Part shown: in pieces, positions 15,854 to 23,945 of the stretch
How positions within the stretch are numbered: the stretch's first letter is position 1
Layout of the letters: every line of letters begins with the position of its first letter
DNA from: JAAXHV01 sp965207165
Lineage (GTDB): Bacteria; Pseudomonadota; Gammaproteobacteria; Eutrophobiales; Eutrophobiaceae
Assembly (NCBI GenBank): GCA_965207165.1
Contig: OZ242265.1
Location: 2,790,001-2,854,000 of the forward strand
Direction: 5' to 3'
Length of the DNA: 64,000 bases
Notes under the pieces: model-generated
Told to the model about the DNA's origin: nothing
Databases searched by the model: none
What the model saw: the letters and a program-made list of their open reading frames with translations, nothing else
Program-made: the position numbers and the translations under genes

Positions 15854-16899
15854 CAGCGAATAACCTCTATTGCCTCCCCGTCCTGCAAACCGAATTGCCC
15901 TTCCGTTACCACCGAAGTATCCAGCGGCAACGCCGTTGGCGCTGCCCTGCCCTGTTGCGCGCCGGGAAGGGCATGAAACCTGGCTTTGCCCCTATCGGCA
16001 ATAAAGACGCCGAGGCTGTCCTGGCGCCGGACCAGTACCCTGGCGGAAATATGTGGCCGGTTGTCCTGCCAGACGAGTTTGCCGGCTGCGCCCGGCAAGG
16101 CCGCTGTGTTACTGAACAGCAATCTTGCTTCCCGGTTGCGGGTCTGGGTATTGACTGTCGGCGCCACCGCGCGTAACCCGGCATCATACCGGCCTGTTGA
16201 ATCTTCGAAATACAGGTCTTTGACCGTTACAACCTGCCCGATGTCCGTGGCCGGCACCTGCGCAGAAATTTCCAGTTGCCCGATATCCACAATTTCGATG
16301 AGCTTCGTCCCTTTTTGTGCAAACTCTCCCACCGAACCTGTTCTTGCGGTGATGACGGCCTTGAACGGACTGACTATCGTGCAGCGGGAAATGTCGAGTT
16401 TGGACATATCCAGTTGCGATAGTGCGCCCTGGTAATCCGCGCGCAAAACGGCCAGGTCGGCTTCTCTCTGGTCCAGCAACTCTTCCGATACGGTCTGCTT
16501 TTCCACCAGCGCCTCAGTTCTGGCCAGGCGGCGTTCCGCCAGTCTAATGCGCGCCTGGAGGGACGCTAATGTCGCCTCTGCTTGTTTCCTTGCCAGTTCA
16601 AAATCCGTGCAATCCAGCCGGGCGAGCACACTGCCCGGTTCGACAATATCAGCGACACGGACGGAGATTTCATCAATACGCGCAGCCACCTGCGTCGAAA
16701 CAGCGGTGTTATTCAGGCTGACGACGGTAGCCGGCGCAAACTTGTGGGGATAGACCGCGATATCCGCAAGACGCGTCGCTTTCACGGGAATTCTGCTCTC
16801 AGCGCCCGGACTGAGAGGCAACATCAGTAACAAACCTGTCAGGAGCGCGCTGACGCCGACCCGCTGCCGGTAACCTGATCTATTTCCGTTCGTATGCAT
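15853..16899 (-). CDS. RND periplasmic adaptor subunit (copy 2)
   Basis: This 348-residue membrane-fusion protein has a signal sequence (hydrophobic VSALLTGLLLMLPLSPGA, about residues 16-33), lipoyl halves, a helical hairpin and a beta-barrel. It matches the adaptor at 11696-12721 segment by segment, including NTQTRNREARLLF and the AGKLVWQDNRPHISARVLV stretch. It ends in a four-base overlap with the following pump gene and begins 11 bases after the flavoprotein reductase gene. This suggests a single transcript running reductase, adaptor 2, pump 2, adaptor 1, pump 1. Confidence 0.9.
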   Translation of the reverse strand: MHTNGNRSGYRQRVGVSALLTGLLLMLPLSPGAESRIPVKATRLADIAVYPHKFAPATVVSLNNTAVSTQVAARIDEISVRVADIVEPGSVLARLDCTDFELARKQAEATLASLQARIRLAERRLARTEALVEKQTVSEELLDQREADLAVLRADYQGALSQLDMSKLDISRCTIVSPFKAVITARTGSVGEFAQKGTKLIEIVDIGQLEISAQVPATDIGQVVTVKDLYFEDSTGRYDAGLRAVAPTVNTQTRNREARLLFSNTAALPGAAGKLVWQDNRPHISARVLVRRQDSLGVFIADRGKARFHALPGAQQGRAAPTALPLDTSVVTEGQFGLQDGEAIEVIR

Positions 16900-16910
16900 A
16901 ACCTGTGGAA

Positions 16911-18128
16911 CTATAGCAATTCCTTGACAGGTACGTCAGTGTCAGCCAGTTTCAACTTATCCACTACCTTTCGTGCCGGGATCAGTTTCTTGCTGAACAT
17001 GAACTCCTGTGGCTTATTGATGGCGTCAACAGCAATCACCCTGCCGGATTTCAGGTAAAACGCGGCAAAGCTGCGGCCCTCTCCGGGATTGCCCCGGGTA
17101 ACAATTTCATCGTAACCCTGTGACAGGCCGGCGATCTGCAACATCAGGTCATACTGGTCCGACCAGAACCACGGCACGCTGTTGTAGCTCGTTTCCTTGC
17201 CACAGGCGGCACCGGCGACGACCCTGGACTGGTCCGTGGCGTTCTGTACCGACTCGAGCCTTACCCAGCGGTCGTAGATCGGGTTGTGATGAAAAGTGCA
17301 ATCCCCGGCGGCGAAAATATCCGGGTCCGATGTTTGCGCCTGGGCGTTGACTACGATGCCGTTGTCGATTTTGAGCCCTGCCGCCTGGGCCAGTTCCGTG
17401 TTCGGCAGTATGCCGACACCTATAATAACGAGGTCTGCAGCAAATTCGCTGCCGTCACTGCACAGGACTTTGGCAACCTTGCCGTTGCCCTTAAAACCAG
17501 TCACGCCGGTACCGCAACGAATACTGACCCCTTCTTCCCGGTGTACGCGGGTATAGAATTCCGATATCACCGGGGCCGTTACGCGCTGCATTACCCGCTC
17601 CATCATCTCCAGCACCGTGACGTTCATGCCTTTCCTGTTCAGGACCGCCGCAGTCTCAAGACCGATGTACCCGCCGCCGACGATCACGGCGTTAGCCCCG
17701 GAATTGATGTACGCGCTTATCCGCTCGACGTCCTTTAGATCACGCAGGTAAAACACGCCGTCCAGGTCCACTCCCGGCAGGTTCACTTTCCTCACTTTTG
17801 ACCCTACGGTTAACGCAAGCTTGTCATAGGACAGGATTTCGTTATTACTCAGCCGCACAGTCTTGTTGTCCCTGTTGACGGACTCCACACTGGTGTCCAG
17901 AATGAACTCGACTTCCGATTTCTCATACACTTTTGCCGGGCGGATCAGTATTTCATCCAGTGTTTTCTCCCCGGCCAGGTAGTCTTTTGACAACGGCGGA
18001 CGGTGATAAGGTATGGAGGCTTCGGCACCGACGACAACAATTCTGCCCTGCCAGCCCTGCTGGCGCAGACTTGGGGCCAGCATGGCTGCAGCATGGCTGG
18101 CGCCGGCGATCACAAATGTCTCACTCAT
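16911..18128 (-). CDS. FAD/NAD(P)-dependent ferredoxin- or rubredoxin-reductase-type flavoprotein
   Basis: This 405-residue enzyme has an N-terminal FAD site (FVIAGASHAAAMLAPSLRQQG, in place of the usual GxGxxG Ala-rich helix), a central NAD(P) site (AVIVGGGYIGLETAAVLNRKG), and the second FAD motif DIFAAGDCTFH. The C-terminal domain is of reductase type with the sequence VPWFWSDQYDLMLQIAG. The family passes electrons from NAD(P)H to ferredoxins or rubredoxins that serve hydroxylases and Rieske oxygenases. It is the only such reductase in the window and lies in the operon that ends with the AlkB fusion gene. It therefore may serve this hydroxylase and, in trans, the Rieske enzymes near 29 and 45 kb. 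The partner ferredoxin is not determined. Confidence 0.9.
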   Translation of the reverse strand: MSETFVIAGASHAAAMLAPSLRQQGWQGRIVVVGAEASIPYHRPPLSKDYLAGEKTLDEILIRPAKVYEKSEVEFILDTSVESVNRDNKTVRLSNNEILSYDKLALTVGSKVRKVNLPGVDLDGVFYLRDLKDVERISAYINSGANAVIVGGGYIGLETAAVLNRKGMNVTVLEMMERVMQRVTAPVISEFYTRVHREEGVSIRCGTGVTGFKGNGKVAKVLCSDGSEFAADLVIIGVGILPNTELAQAAGLKIDNGIVVNAQAQTSDPDIFAAGDCTFHHNPIYDRWVRLESVQNATDQSRVVAGAACGKETSYNSVPWFWSDQYDLMLQIAGLSQGYDEIVTRGNPGEGRSFAAFYLKSGRVIAVDAINKPQEFMFSKKLIPARKVVDKLKLADTDVPVKELL

Positions 18129-18156
18129 AAATGTATTTTCTCATCTGGTACACGGT

Positions 18157-18259
18157 CAGGTTCGGATGAGCAATTCAGGACTATCATCCGCAGGGATAGC
18201 CGATGGTAAGCGTACAAGGATGTATTCACAGCGTGTCCTGAATCGCTCATCCGAACCTG
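18157..18259. repeat. 103-base palindromic intergenic element
   Basis: Two 25-base arms (18157-18181 and 18235-18259) are reverse complements with a single mismatch and enclose 53 bases. The arms begin CAGGTTCGGATGAGC and end GCTCATCCGAACCTG. The element fills almost the whole gap between bioA and the reductase gene. Size and structure resemble non-autonomous palindromic elements of the REP or MITE type. As an RNA hairpin it could also terminate or stabilise transcripts from bioA. Confidence 0.65.
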
Positions 18260-18272
18260 TTCCACTGTATAG

Positions 18273-19559
18273 CTAATGGGATAGTTTAACCACAACATGA
18301 TACATTGCACTGGTCAATAGGGTTAAATCGTTGGCGTCTATAACATATGGAGGCATGATGTAGATCAGCCGGCCGAAAGGCCTGATCCATACGCCTTGTT
18401 CCACAAACCAGCGCGGGACCACATGCATATCCACGGGCCGGTCCACCTCTACCACGCCAATGGCGCCCAGCACCCTTACGTCAACGACGTTGTCCAGTTC
18501 CCTGCACCTGGCCAGTTCATCCTGTAATTGAGCCTGGATTTCAGCGACCCGCTGTTCCCAGCCCGTCTGTTCCAGCAAATCGATACTTGCCAGCGCCACG
18601 GCGCAGGCCAGGGGGTTCGCCATGAAGGTGGGTCCGTGCATGAATACGCCTTTACCTTCAGCAGAGATGGTATCTGCAACCCTGGCAGTCGTCAGCGTAG
18701 CCGCCATAGTCATGTAGCCTCCGGTGAGCGCCTTGCCGAGGCACATGATATCGGGACAGATCCGGGTGTGTTCACAGGCAAACAGTTTGCCGGTCCTGCC
18801 GAACCCGGTGGCAATCTCGTCGAAAACCAGCAGCAGGTCAAACTCATCACAGATCTGCCTGACCCTGTCCAGGTACGCAGGGGAGTAAAACCACATGCCC
18901 CCGGCGCCCTGAACCACCGGTTCAAGAATTACCGCGGCAATTTCATCGTGGCGGCTTTCAGCCAGCGCTTTCAGAGACTCGATATCATCATCGTCCCATT
19001 CCTCACCGAAGCGGATTCCGGGAGTATCGGCAAAGTAATGTTCCGGCAACACGTCCCTGAACAGTGAGTGCATGCCTGTGACCGGGTCACAAACAGCCAT
19101 GGCGCCGAATGTGTCGCCGTGGTAACCCTGCCGTATGGTCAACAGCTTTTGCTTGCCGGGACGCCCTTTTGCCGCCCAGTACTGGATTGCCATCTTGATG
19201 GCAACTTCCACGGAGACTGAACCGGAATCGGCAAAGAACACGGTCTGCAATTCCTGCGGCGTAATATCCACCAGCTTCTGCGCCAGCCTGACCGCCGGTT
19301 CGTGGGTCAGGCCGCCGAACATGACATGGGCCATATCCTCAAGCTGTGCCCCGACGGCCGCATTCAATACCGGGTGATTGTAGCCGTGGATGGCGCACCA
19401 CCAGGACGCCATACCGTCGATCAACTCGCGGCCGTCCGCAAGCGTGAGCCTCACACCCCGGGCGGAAACAACCGGAAATACCGGCGGCGGATCCACCATG
19501 GACGCATAGGGGTGCCAGAGCAGCGGCCGGTCGGCATCAATCAGGGTTTGATTAGTCAT
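18273..19559 (-). CDS. bioA: Adenosylmethionine-8-amino-7-oxononanoate aminotransferase
   Basis: This 428-residue PLP enzyme carries out the DAPA-forming step of biotin synthesis, using SAM as amino donor, in the cytoplasm. It has the N-terminal LLWHPYASM motif, DGMASWWCAIHGYNHP, the cofactor region SGSVSVEVAIKMAIQYW, the PLP-ring Asp in LLVFDEIATGFGRTG (D247) and the Schiff-base Lys in CLGKALTGGYMT (K276). Length matches the family. No other bio gene is next to it, so it stands apart from a bio operon. It is divergent from the DUF1499 gene and precedes the reductase gene with a palindromic element between. The DAPA aminotransferase call is firm because of the W-W-C-A-I-H-G motif. Confidence 0.95.
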   Translation of the reverse strand: MTNQTLIDADRPLLWHPYASMVDPPPVFPVVSARGVRLTLADGRELIDGMASWWCAIHGYNHPVLNAAVGAQLEDMAHVMFGGLTHEPAVRLAQKLVDITPQELQTVFFADSGSVSVEVAIKMAIQYWAAKGRPGKQKLLTIRQGYHGDTFGAMAVCDPVTGMHSLFRDVLPEHYFADTPGIRFGEEWDDDDIESLKALAESRHDEIAAVILEPVVQGAGGMWFYSPAYLDRVRQICDEFDLLLVFDEIATGFGRTGKLFACEHTRICPDIMCLGKALTGGYMTMAATLTTARVADTISAEGKGVFMHGPTFMANPLACAVALASIDLLEQTGWEQRVAEIQAQLQDELARCRELDNVVDVRVLGAIGVVEVDRPVDMHVVPRWFVEQGVWIRPFGRLIYIMPPYVIDANDLTLLTSAMYHVVVKLSH

Positions 19560-19631
19560 TACGATGTCGTAATATCCCGGTAGTAAGATACGGAATTAAC
19601 GCACAATATACACTGCTTGACGACATAAGTT

Positions 19632-19994
19632 ATGTGCGAGCCACTCGCGCCTTGTCCATGGACTCATACCTGCGTCTGCAGCCGGGACGACGCGGCATTT
19701 TATCACCGTATCAAGCCACTCCACGTACCAGGGGACCCCGGCGCCGCATTCGAGCGTCTGAAAAACCTGCTGGCAAGTGCGGAGCGAACCGTCATTGTCA
19801 CTGCAACGGATGATTATGTGCACGCTGTCTGCCGCAGCCGGCGCGGGTACATTGACGACCTGGAGTGCCGCCTGTGCGCTGCGGACAAGATGATCCATGT
19901 ACGTTCCGCGGCGCGGTCGTGGCACGCTGTCTACGACTTCGGGGTGAACCGGGCGCGTATCGAGAAGCTGCGCCGGGAGCTTCGGGCAGGATAA
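19632..19994 (+). CDS. DUF1499 domain-containing protein
   Basis: This 120-residue protein matches the DUF1499 family. It has the N-terminal CPWTHTCVCSR segment (family form CPxxxNCV), IKPLHVPGDPGAAFERLKNLL, IVTATDDYVHAVCRSRRGYIDDLECRL and the end IHVRSAARSWHAVYDFGVNRARIEKLR. The function of the family is not known to me. No signal peptide or membrane helix is apparent, whereas many relatives are anchored. It is transcribed divergently from bioA, 72 bases apart, and its stop is 7 bases from the convergent end of the gamma-glutamyltransferase gene. Confidence 0.85.
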   Translation: MCEPLAPCPWTHTCVCSRDDAAFYHRIKPLHVPGDPGAAFERLKNLLASAERTVIVTATDDYVHAVCRSRRGYIDDLECRLCAADKMIHVRSAARSWHAVYDFGVNRARIEKLRRELRAG

Positions 19995-20001
19995 TCAGGG
20001 G

Positions 20002-21645
20002 TCAGTAACCCGCTGCGTGTCCGTCCTTGCGGGATTCCGAGGCGCCGTGATATACGCCGTTGCCGGCTCTCATGATTGCCTGGTAGCCGCCGAAGCCGTC
20101 TTCCGCCCGTTGCACATGGTGGCCGCGCTTGGCCAGTTCCTTGACTACCTGGTCCGGGAAACCTCTCTCCATCAGAACTACCCCACCGTCCGTGAGGTAT
20201 TCATTGGCGTCGGCCATGGGCATGGTAGAACCGTCATGACGCCAGCGCGGCGCATCTCCCGCCAACTGTAAGTCCATCCCGAAATCGATGATATTCGTCA
20301 AGACCTGCACGTGCCCCTGGGGTTGCATATCGCCACCCATAACGCCGAAACTCATGAAAGGCCTGCCGTCTTTCATAACGAATGCCGGAATAATGGTATG
20401 GAATGGCCGTTTCCCCGGCGCGTATACGTTGGCATGGGACGGGTCCATGGAAAACATCAGCCCGCGGTTCTGCAGGGCAAAACCCGTTCCGGGGACGACG
20501 ATACCGGAGCCGAAGTAGTAATACACGCTTTGAATCAACGATACCATGTTGCCTGCGGAATCCGCTGCCGTCAGGTAGATGGTGTCGCCATCCCGTAAGA
20601 TTCCCTCCCCCGCCCGGACGTTCAGCGCAGCGCTGTCCTTGATCCCGGATCGTCTTTTCCTGTTGTATTCCGCGCTCAACAGGCGTCCTGTCCGGACCCT
20701 GGAAAAATCCGGATCCGCGTAATATTTCGCCCGGTCTTCGAATACCAGTTTTTTTGCCTCCAGCATCAGGTGCAGGCAATCAACGTTCATAAATCCCATG
20801 GCGGCGAGGTCATCGTCCCCGAGCATCTGCAACATCTGCAAGGCGGCGATACCCTGGCCCCCGGGCGGCAATTCAAATACATCATAACCCCGGTAGTTCA
20901 CCGACAGCGGCGCGACCCAGTCCGAGTGGTGTGATTGCAGGTCGGCGTGGTCGATGTAACCACCGTTCTCCTGCATGAATCCGGTGATACAGTCAGCCAG
21001 TTCACCCTGGTAGAAGGCCTTGTTGCCGTCATTCGCGAGCAGGCGGTAAGAGCGGGCCAGGTCCTCATTGGTAAATATGCCGCCGACGGCGGGCGCCCGG
21101 CCCTCCGGGGTATACAGGGTATTGAACGCTCCCGGTACGGTGCCCGATATTTCAGCCGCCGCCCACTGCCACTGGCCGGCTATGACAGGCGAAACCGGAA
21201 ATCCGGCCTGCGCGTACTGGATTGCCGGCGCCAATAGTTCAGCAAACGGCAATTTGCCGAACTTCTCATGTAACGTGGTCCAGCCGTGGACCGCACCCGG
21301 AACGGACACCGACAGAACGCTGTTGTGGGGAATCTGGCGTGTGCCCAGCCGTTTCAACCGCCCGGCCAGTTCCCGGTGGCTGAGAGATTTCGGAGAACGG
21401 CCGCTGGCATTGAGTCCATGCAATTGTTGTTGTTTTTCATCCCAGACAATGCCAAACAAATCGCCGCCAATGCCGCACATATGGGGTTCCATCAGTCCCA
21501 GGGCTGCATTGGCTGCAATGGCCGCATCCACCGCACTGCCGCCTTTTTTCAATATGCCCAGGCCGATGTCGGTTGCTATGGGCTGGCTGGTTGCGACCAT
21601 GCCGTTGCCGGCCATGACTGTAGAACGACCGCTTTTGATGTTCAT
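20002..21645 (-). CDS. Gamma-glutamyltransferase-family protein (1)
   Basis: From the ATG at 21645 the product is 547 residues. It is an Ntn-hydrolase of the gamma-glutamyltransferase family, which self-cleaves to expose an N-terminal Thr. The likely nucleophile is T355 in GDTIYLTAADSAGNMVSLIQS, followed by GSGIVVPGTGFALQNRG and the glycine-rich SFGVMGGDMQPQGHVQ. The N-terminal half holds ATSQPIATDIGLGILKKGGSAVDAAIAANAALGLMEPHMCGIGGD. No signal peptide is visible, unlike secreted Ggt. A longer reading frame reaches an ATG at 21777 inside a repeat, so that start is rejected. It may act on glutathione, gamma-glutamyl compounds or another amide (some relatives are acylases). Confidence 0.88.
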   Translation of the reverse strand: MNIKSGRSTVMAGNGMVATSQPIATDIGLGILKKGGSAVDAAIAANAALGLMEPHMCGIGGDLFGIVWDEKQQQLHGLNASGRSPKSLSHRELAGRLKRLGTRQIPHNSVLSVSVPGAVHGWTTLHEKFGKLPFAELLAPAIQYAQAGFPVSPVIAGQWQWAAAEISGTVPGAFNTLYTPEGRAPAVGGIFTNEDLARSYRLLANDGNKAFYQGELADCITGFMQENGGYIDHADLQSHHSDWVAPLSVNYRGYDVFELPPGGQGIAALQMLQMLGDDDLAAMGFMNVDCLHLMLEAKKLVFEDRAKYYADPDFSRVRTGRLLSAEYNRKRRSGIKDSAALNVRAGEGILRDGDTIYLTAADSAGNMVSLIQSVYYYFGSGIVVPGTGFALQNRGLMFSMDPSHANVYAPGKRPFHTIIPAFVMKDGRPFMSFGVMGGDMQPQGHVQVLTNIIDFGMDLQLAGDAPRWRHDGSTMPMADANEYLTDGGVVLMERGFPDQVVKELAKRGHHVQRAEDGFGGYQAIMRAGNGVYHGASESRKDGHAAGY

Positions 21646-21761
21646 ACTCTCTGTCAAATCAATATTTCCACAGAGATCACAGAGTACACTGAGAAAAAAA
21701 CTATTCAACTCTTTACCCCCTGAGTTCCCGGTGTTCCCAGTGGCAAAAGCACCTAAAGGAT

Positions 21762-21868
21762 AATTTGGGACAACCATAAATTCATAAACCTAATCCGGGA
21801 CAAATAAATTTATGGTTGTCCCAAATTAGCCTGCCTCCCACAGAGTGAATTTATGGTTGTCCCAAATT
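21762..21868. repeat. Repeat cluster with TTTATGGTTGTCCC core (three copies)
   Basis: Three copies of a 21-base unit sit upstream of the ABC exporter. One is reversed (21762-21782) and two are direct (21807-21827 and 21848-21868). The first two form a perfect 21-bp inverted repeat with a 24-base loop; the direct copies start 41 bases apart. The same unit occurs twice at 34.7 kb with the same 41-base spacing. The rest of the gap between the gamma-glutamyltransferase start (21645) and the exporter (21960) has no gene; bases 21669-21692 contain a CACAGAGATCACAGAG-type stretch. Confidence 0.75.
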
Positions 21869-21959
21869 CGTTCTCCGCATTAGAGATAATCGTCATTCCG
21901 GGCTTGCCAGTTGCCCGGCATTTCATCAATATGTCGGACGTGAAAGACGCTAATCCTGC

Positions 21960-22877
21960 ATGAATAATTTCATCATAAAAGCCGAAAACCTGAAAAAGTC
22001 CTTTAACGGAGAGTTTGTCGTCAAGGGAATAGATTTGCAGGTGCCCTACGGCGGTTGCTTCGGCCTGCTCGGTCCCAACGGCGCCGGCAAGACAACTACG
22101 TTGAGGATGATCCTGGGACAATCCCCCCTGTCTGGCGGTGACCTGGAAGTCCTGGGGTTGAATGTCCCCACGCATGCCAGGCAGATACGGAAAGACATCG
22201 GTATCGTTCCTCAACTGGATAACCTGGACCCGGACTTTACCGTTGCCGAGAACCTGGAAGTTTATGCCGGGTTTTTCAGCCTCAGCGGGCCGGCGTTGCA
22301 ACAACGGATCCGGGAGTTATTGAAATTTGTCGAACTGAGTGAAAAAGCCGATGTCCGGATCAACCAGCTGTCGGGCGGCATGAAACGGCGTCTGAGTATT
22401 GCCCGGGCCCTGGTCAATGAACCCAGCCTGCTGGTACTGGACGAGCCGACGACCGGCCTGGACCCCCAGGTCAGGCACCTGATCTGGGGCAGGCTGCGTG
22501 AGTTGAAGAACTCGGGTACAACCTTGTTGCTGACTACTCATTTTATGGAAGAGGCGGAACGTCTGTGTGACGATATCGTGATCATGGACCACGGCGTTAT
22601 CCTCAGCCAGGGGCATCCAAAACAGTTAATCAAAAACCACGTGGAACCCGAAGTTGTGGAAATTCACGGGGAGATGGATGCGCTGCCGGGCATACTGACT
22701 GAGAAAGATATCTACCGGGTGGAGATAGTTGGAGAGACAATTTACTATTTTACCGACGCTCCCGGTGAAATCATCCGGCGGGTTGAAGGCAATCCGAATG
22801 TGCATTACCTGCACCGTCCCGCCAACCTGGAAGACGTATTCCTGCGCCTGACCGGCAGGGAAATGAGGGAAACATGA
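21960..22877 (+). CDS. ABC exporter ATP-binding protein, NodI-like
   Basis: This 305-residue ATPase has Walker A GPNGAGKTT (38-46), the signature LSGGMKRRLSIARAL, Walker B LLVLDEPTTGLDP and the switch His in LLTTHFMEEAERL. The C-terminal extension after the ATPase core is typical of ABC-2 type drug or lipo-oligosaccharide exporters (DrrA/NodI group). It acts at the cytoplasmic face with the permease that follows, whose start overlaps its stop by four bases (ATGA), which implies coupled translation. The repeat cluster lies just upstream. The exported substrate is unknown. Confidence 0.93.
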   Translation: MNNFIIKAENLKKSFNGEFVVKGIDLQVPYGGCFGLLGPNGAGKTTTLRMILGQSPLSGGDLEVLGLNVPTHARQIRKDIGIVPQLDNLDPDFTVAENLEVYAGFFSLSGPALQQRIRELLKFVELSEKADVRINQLSGGMKRRLSIARALVNEPSLLVLDEPTTGLDPQVRHLIWGRLRELKNSGTTLLLTTHFMEEAERLCDDIVIMDHGVILSQGHPKQLIKNHVEPEVVEIHGEMDALPGILTEKDIYRVEIVGETIYYFTDAPGEIIRRVEGNPNVHYLHRPANLEDVFLRLTGREMRET

Positions 22878-23653
22878 TTGACTGGCGTCTCCCTGAAATG
22901 CGTTTCGGGATGTTCCTGGTCTGGCGCCGGAACCTGCTGGTCTGGCGGAAATTACTGATCCCCAGTTTACTGTTTAACTTCGGCGAACCCTTTTTATACC
23001 TGCTGGGACTCGGCCTGGGACTGGGGCGGTTCGTTGGTGAACTGGGCGGATTACCATACCTGACTTTCCTGGCCAGCGGCCTGATTGCCTCATCGTCGAT
23101 GAACACGGCAACGTTTGAAGGGCTGTTTTCAGTCTATACGCGTATGGTCCCGCAACAGACCTACGAGGGCATGCTGGCAACCCCCCTGGAAGTTGACGAT
23201 ATTGTCGCCGGGGAGATGCTGTGGTGCGCAACCAAGGGACTGTTCAGCAGTTCGGCCATTTTACTGGTGGCATTTTTACTGGGCGCCATCTCGCACTGGC
23301 AGGCGCTGCTCTGTATTCCCCTCTTCTTTTTGACGGGCTTGTGTTTCGCCGGTCCGGCCATCATGGTCGCCTCGTTTTCCCGATCTTATGACTTCTTTAA
23401 CTACTACGTCACCCTGGTGTTGACACCCATGTTCATCTTCTGCGGCGTGTTCTATCCTGTCGCGACACTACCCGATTTTGCTCAATCCATAGTGAGGCTG
23501 TTGCCCCTTAGCCATTCAATCGCCTTGATCAGGCCCCTGGCAACCGGACAGGAATTATCCCAGGTAATTCTCCATATCGGCGTGCTGCTTGCGTTTGCCC
23601 TCGTCAGCTTTTACTGGGCGGTCGTGCTGGTGCGCAGACGGTTGATCCAGTAG
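22874..23653 (+). CDS. ABC-2 type exporter permease, NodJ-like
   Basis: This 259-residue inner-membrane protein has six predicted helices, including LPYLTFLASGLIASSSMNTATFEG, SSAILLVAFLLGAISHW and YYVTLVLTPMFIFCGVFYPVATLP. The latter FCGVFYP pattern and the early FGEPFLYLLGLGLGLG stretch are characteristic of NodJ/ABC-2 membrane proteins. It pairs with the overlapping ATPase gene to form a homodimeric-core exporter. Gamma-glutamyltransferase-family genes lie on both sides, but no sequence feature shows that they share a substrate. The stop is at 23653, where the remnant of an S8 protease gene begins on the other strand. Confidence 0.92.
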   Translation: MIDWRLPEMRFGMFLVWRRNLLVWRKLLIPSLLFNFGEPFLYLLGLGLGLGRFVGELGGLPYLTFLASGLIASSSMNTATFEGLFSVYTRMVPQQTYEGMLATPLEVDDIVAGEMLWCATKGLFSSSAILLVAFLLGAISHWQALLCIPLFFLTGLCFAGPAIMVASFSRSYDFFNYYVTLVLTPMFIFCGVFYPVATLPDFAQSIVRLLPLSHSIALIRPLATGQELSQVILHIGVLLAFALVSFYWAVVLVRRRLIQ

Positions 23654-23883
23654 GGTCCAGCCTGATGCCCATTGAAACGTGGCGTTGCCCGACTCAACGC
23701 GCAACGGCTGGGACAGCCTCAGCGCCAGGCGATCCTGTTTATATCCCAGGTCTTCACCGATAATACCGACAACAAAAGTACTGCTCCACAGCGCTGACAG
23801 GTCACGCAGCATCCCACGATATTGCGTCCCCGTTGGCTTTTGGTTCCCCCTCCCCCACTACAACCGGTGATGAGTAACATCAT
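23650..23883 (-). pseudogene. Remnant of an S8 autotransporter serine protease gene
   Basis: On the minus strand an ATG at 23883 opens a lipoprotein signal-like start MMLLITGCSGGGG (lipobox LITGC, then a Gly run). In another frame, at about 23812-23665, lies SALWSSTFVVGIIGEDLG then DRLALRLSQPLRVESGNATFQWASGW. This matches the extreme C-terminal end of autotransporter-type S8 proteases (the SQPLRVESG motif), whose N-termini often begin with a TGCGGGG lipobox. The two ends of such a gene thus lie side by side with the protease domain missing and the frame shifted. The piece seems to be the scar of a large internal deletion. Both halves are short, so the call is moderate. Confidence 0.5.
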
Positions 23884-23945
23884 CCCACCTGTTAACACCA
23901 GTTGTTTTGCTATAGTAATAATATATTTTCTCCAGGAGTTCCGCG

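Noticed and set aside
21646..21777. Upstream extension of the first gamma-glutamyltransferase to 21777
   Set aside because: The extra 44 residues are encoded by repeat and intergenic DNA; the family homology starts after the ATG at 21645.
21762..21868. CRISPR array
   Set aside because: Too few units, one inverted, spacers of about 20 bp with similarity to each other, and no cas genes.
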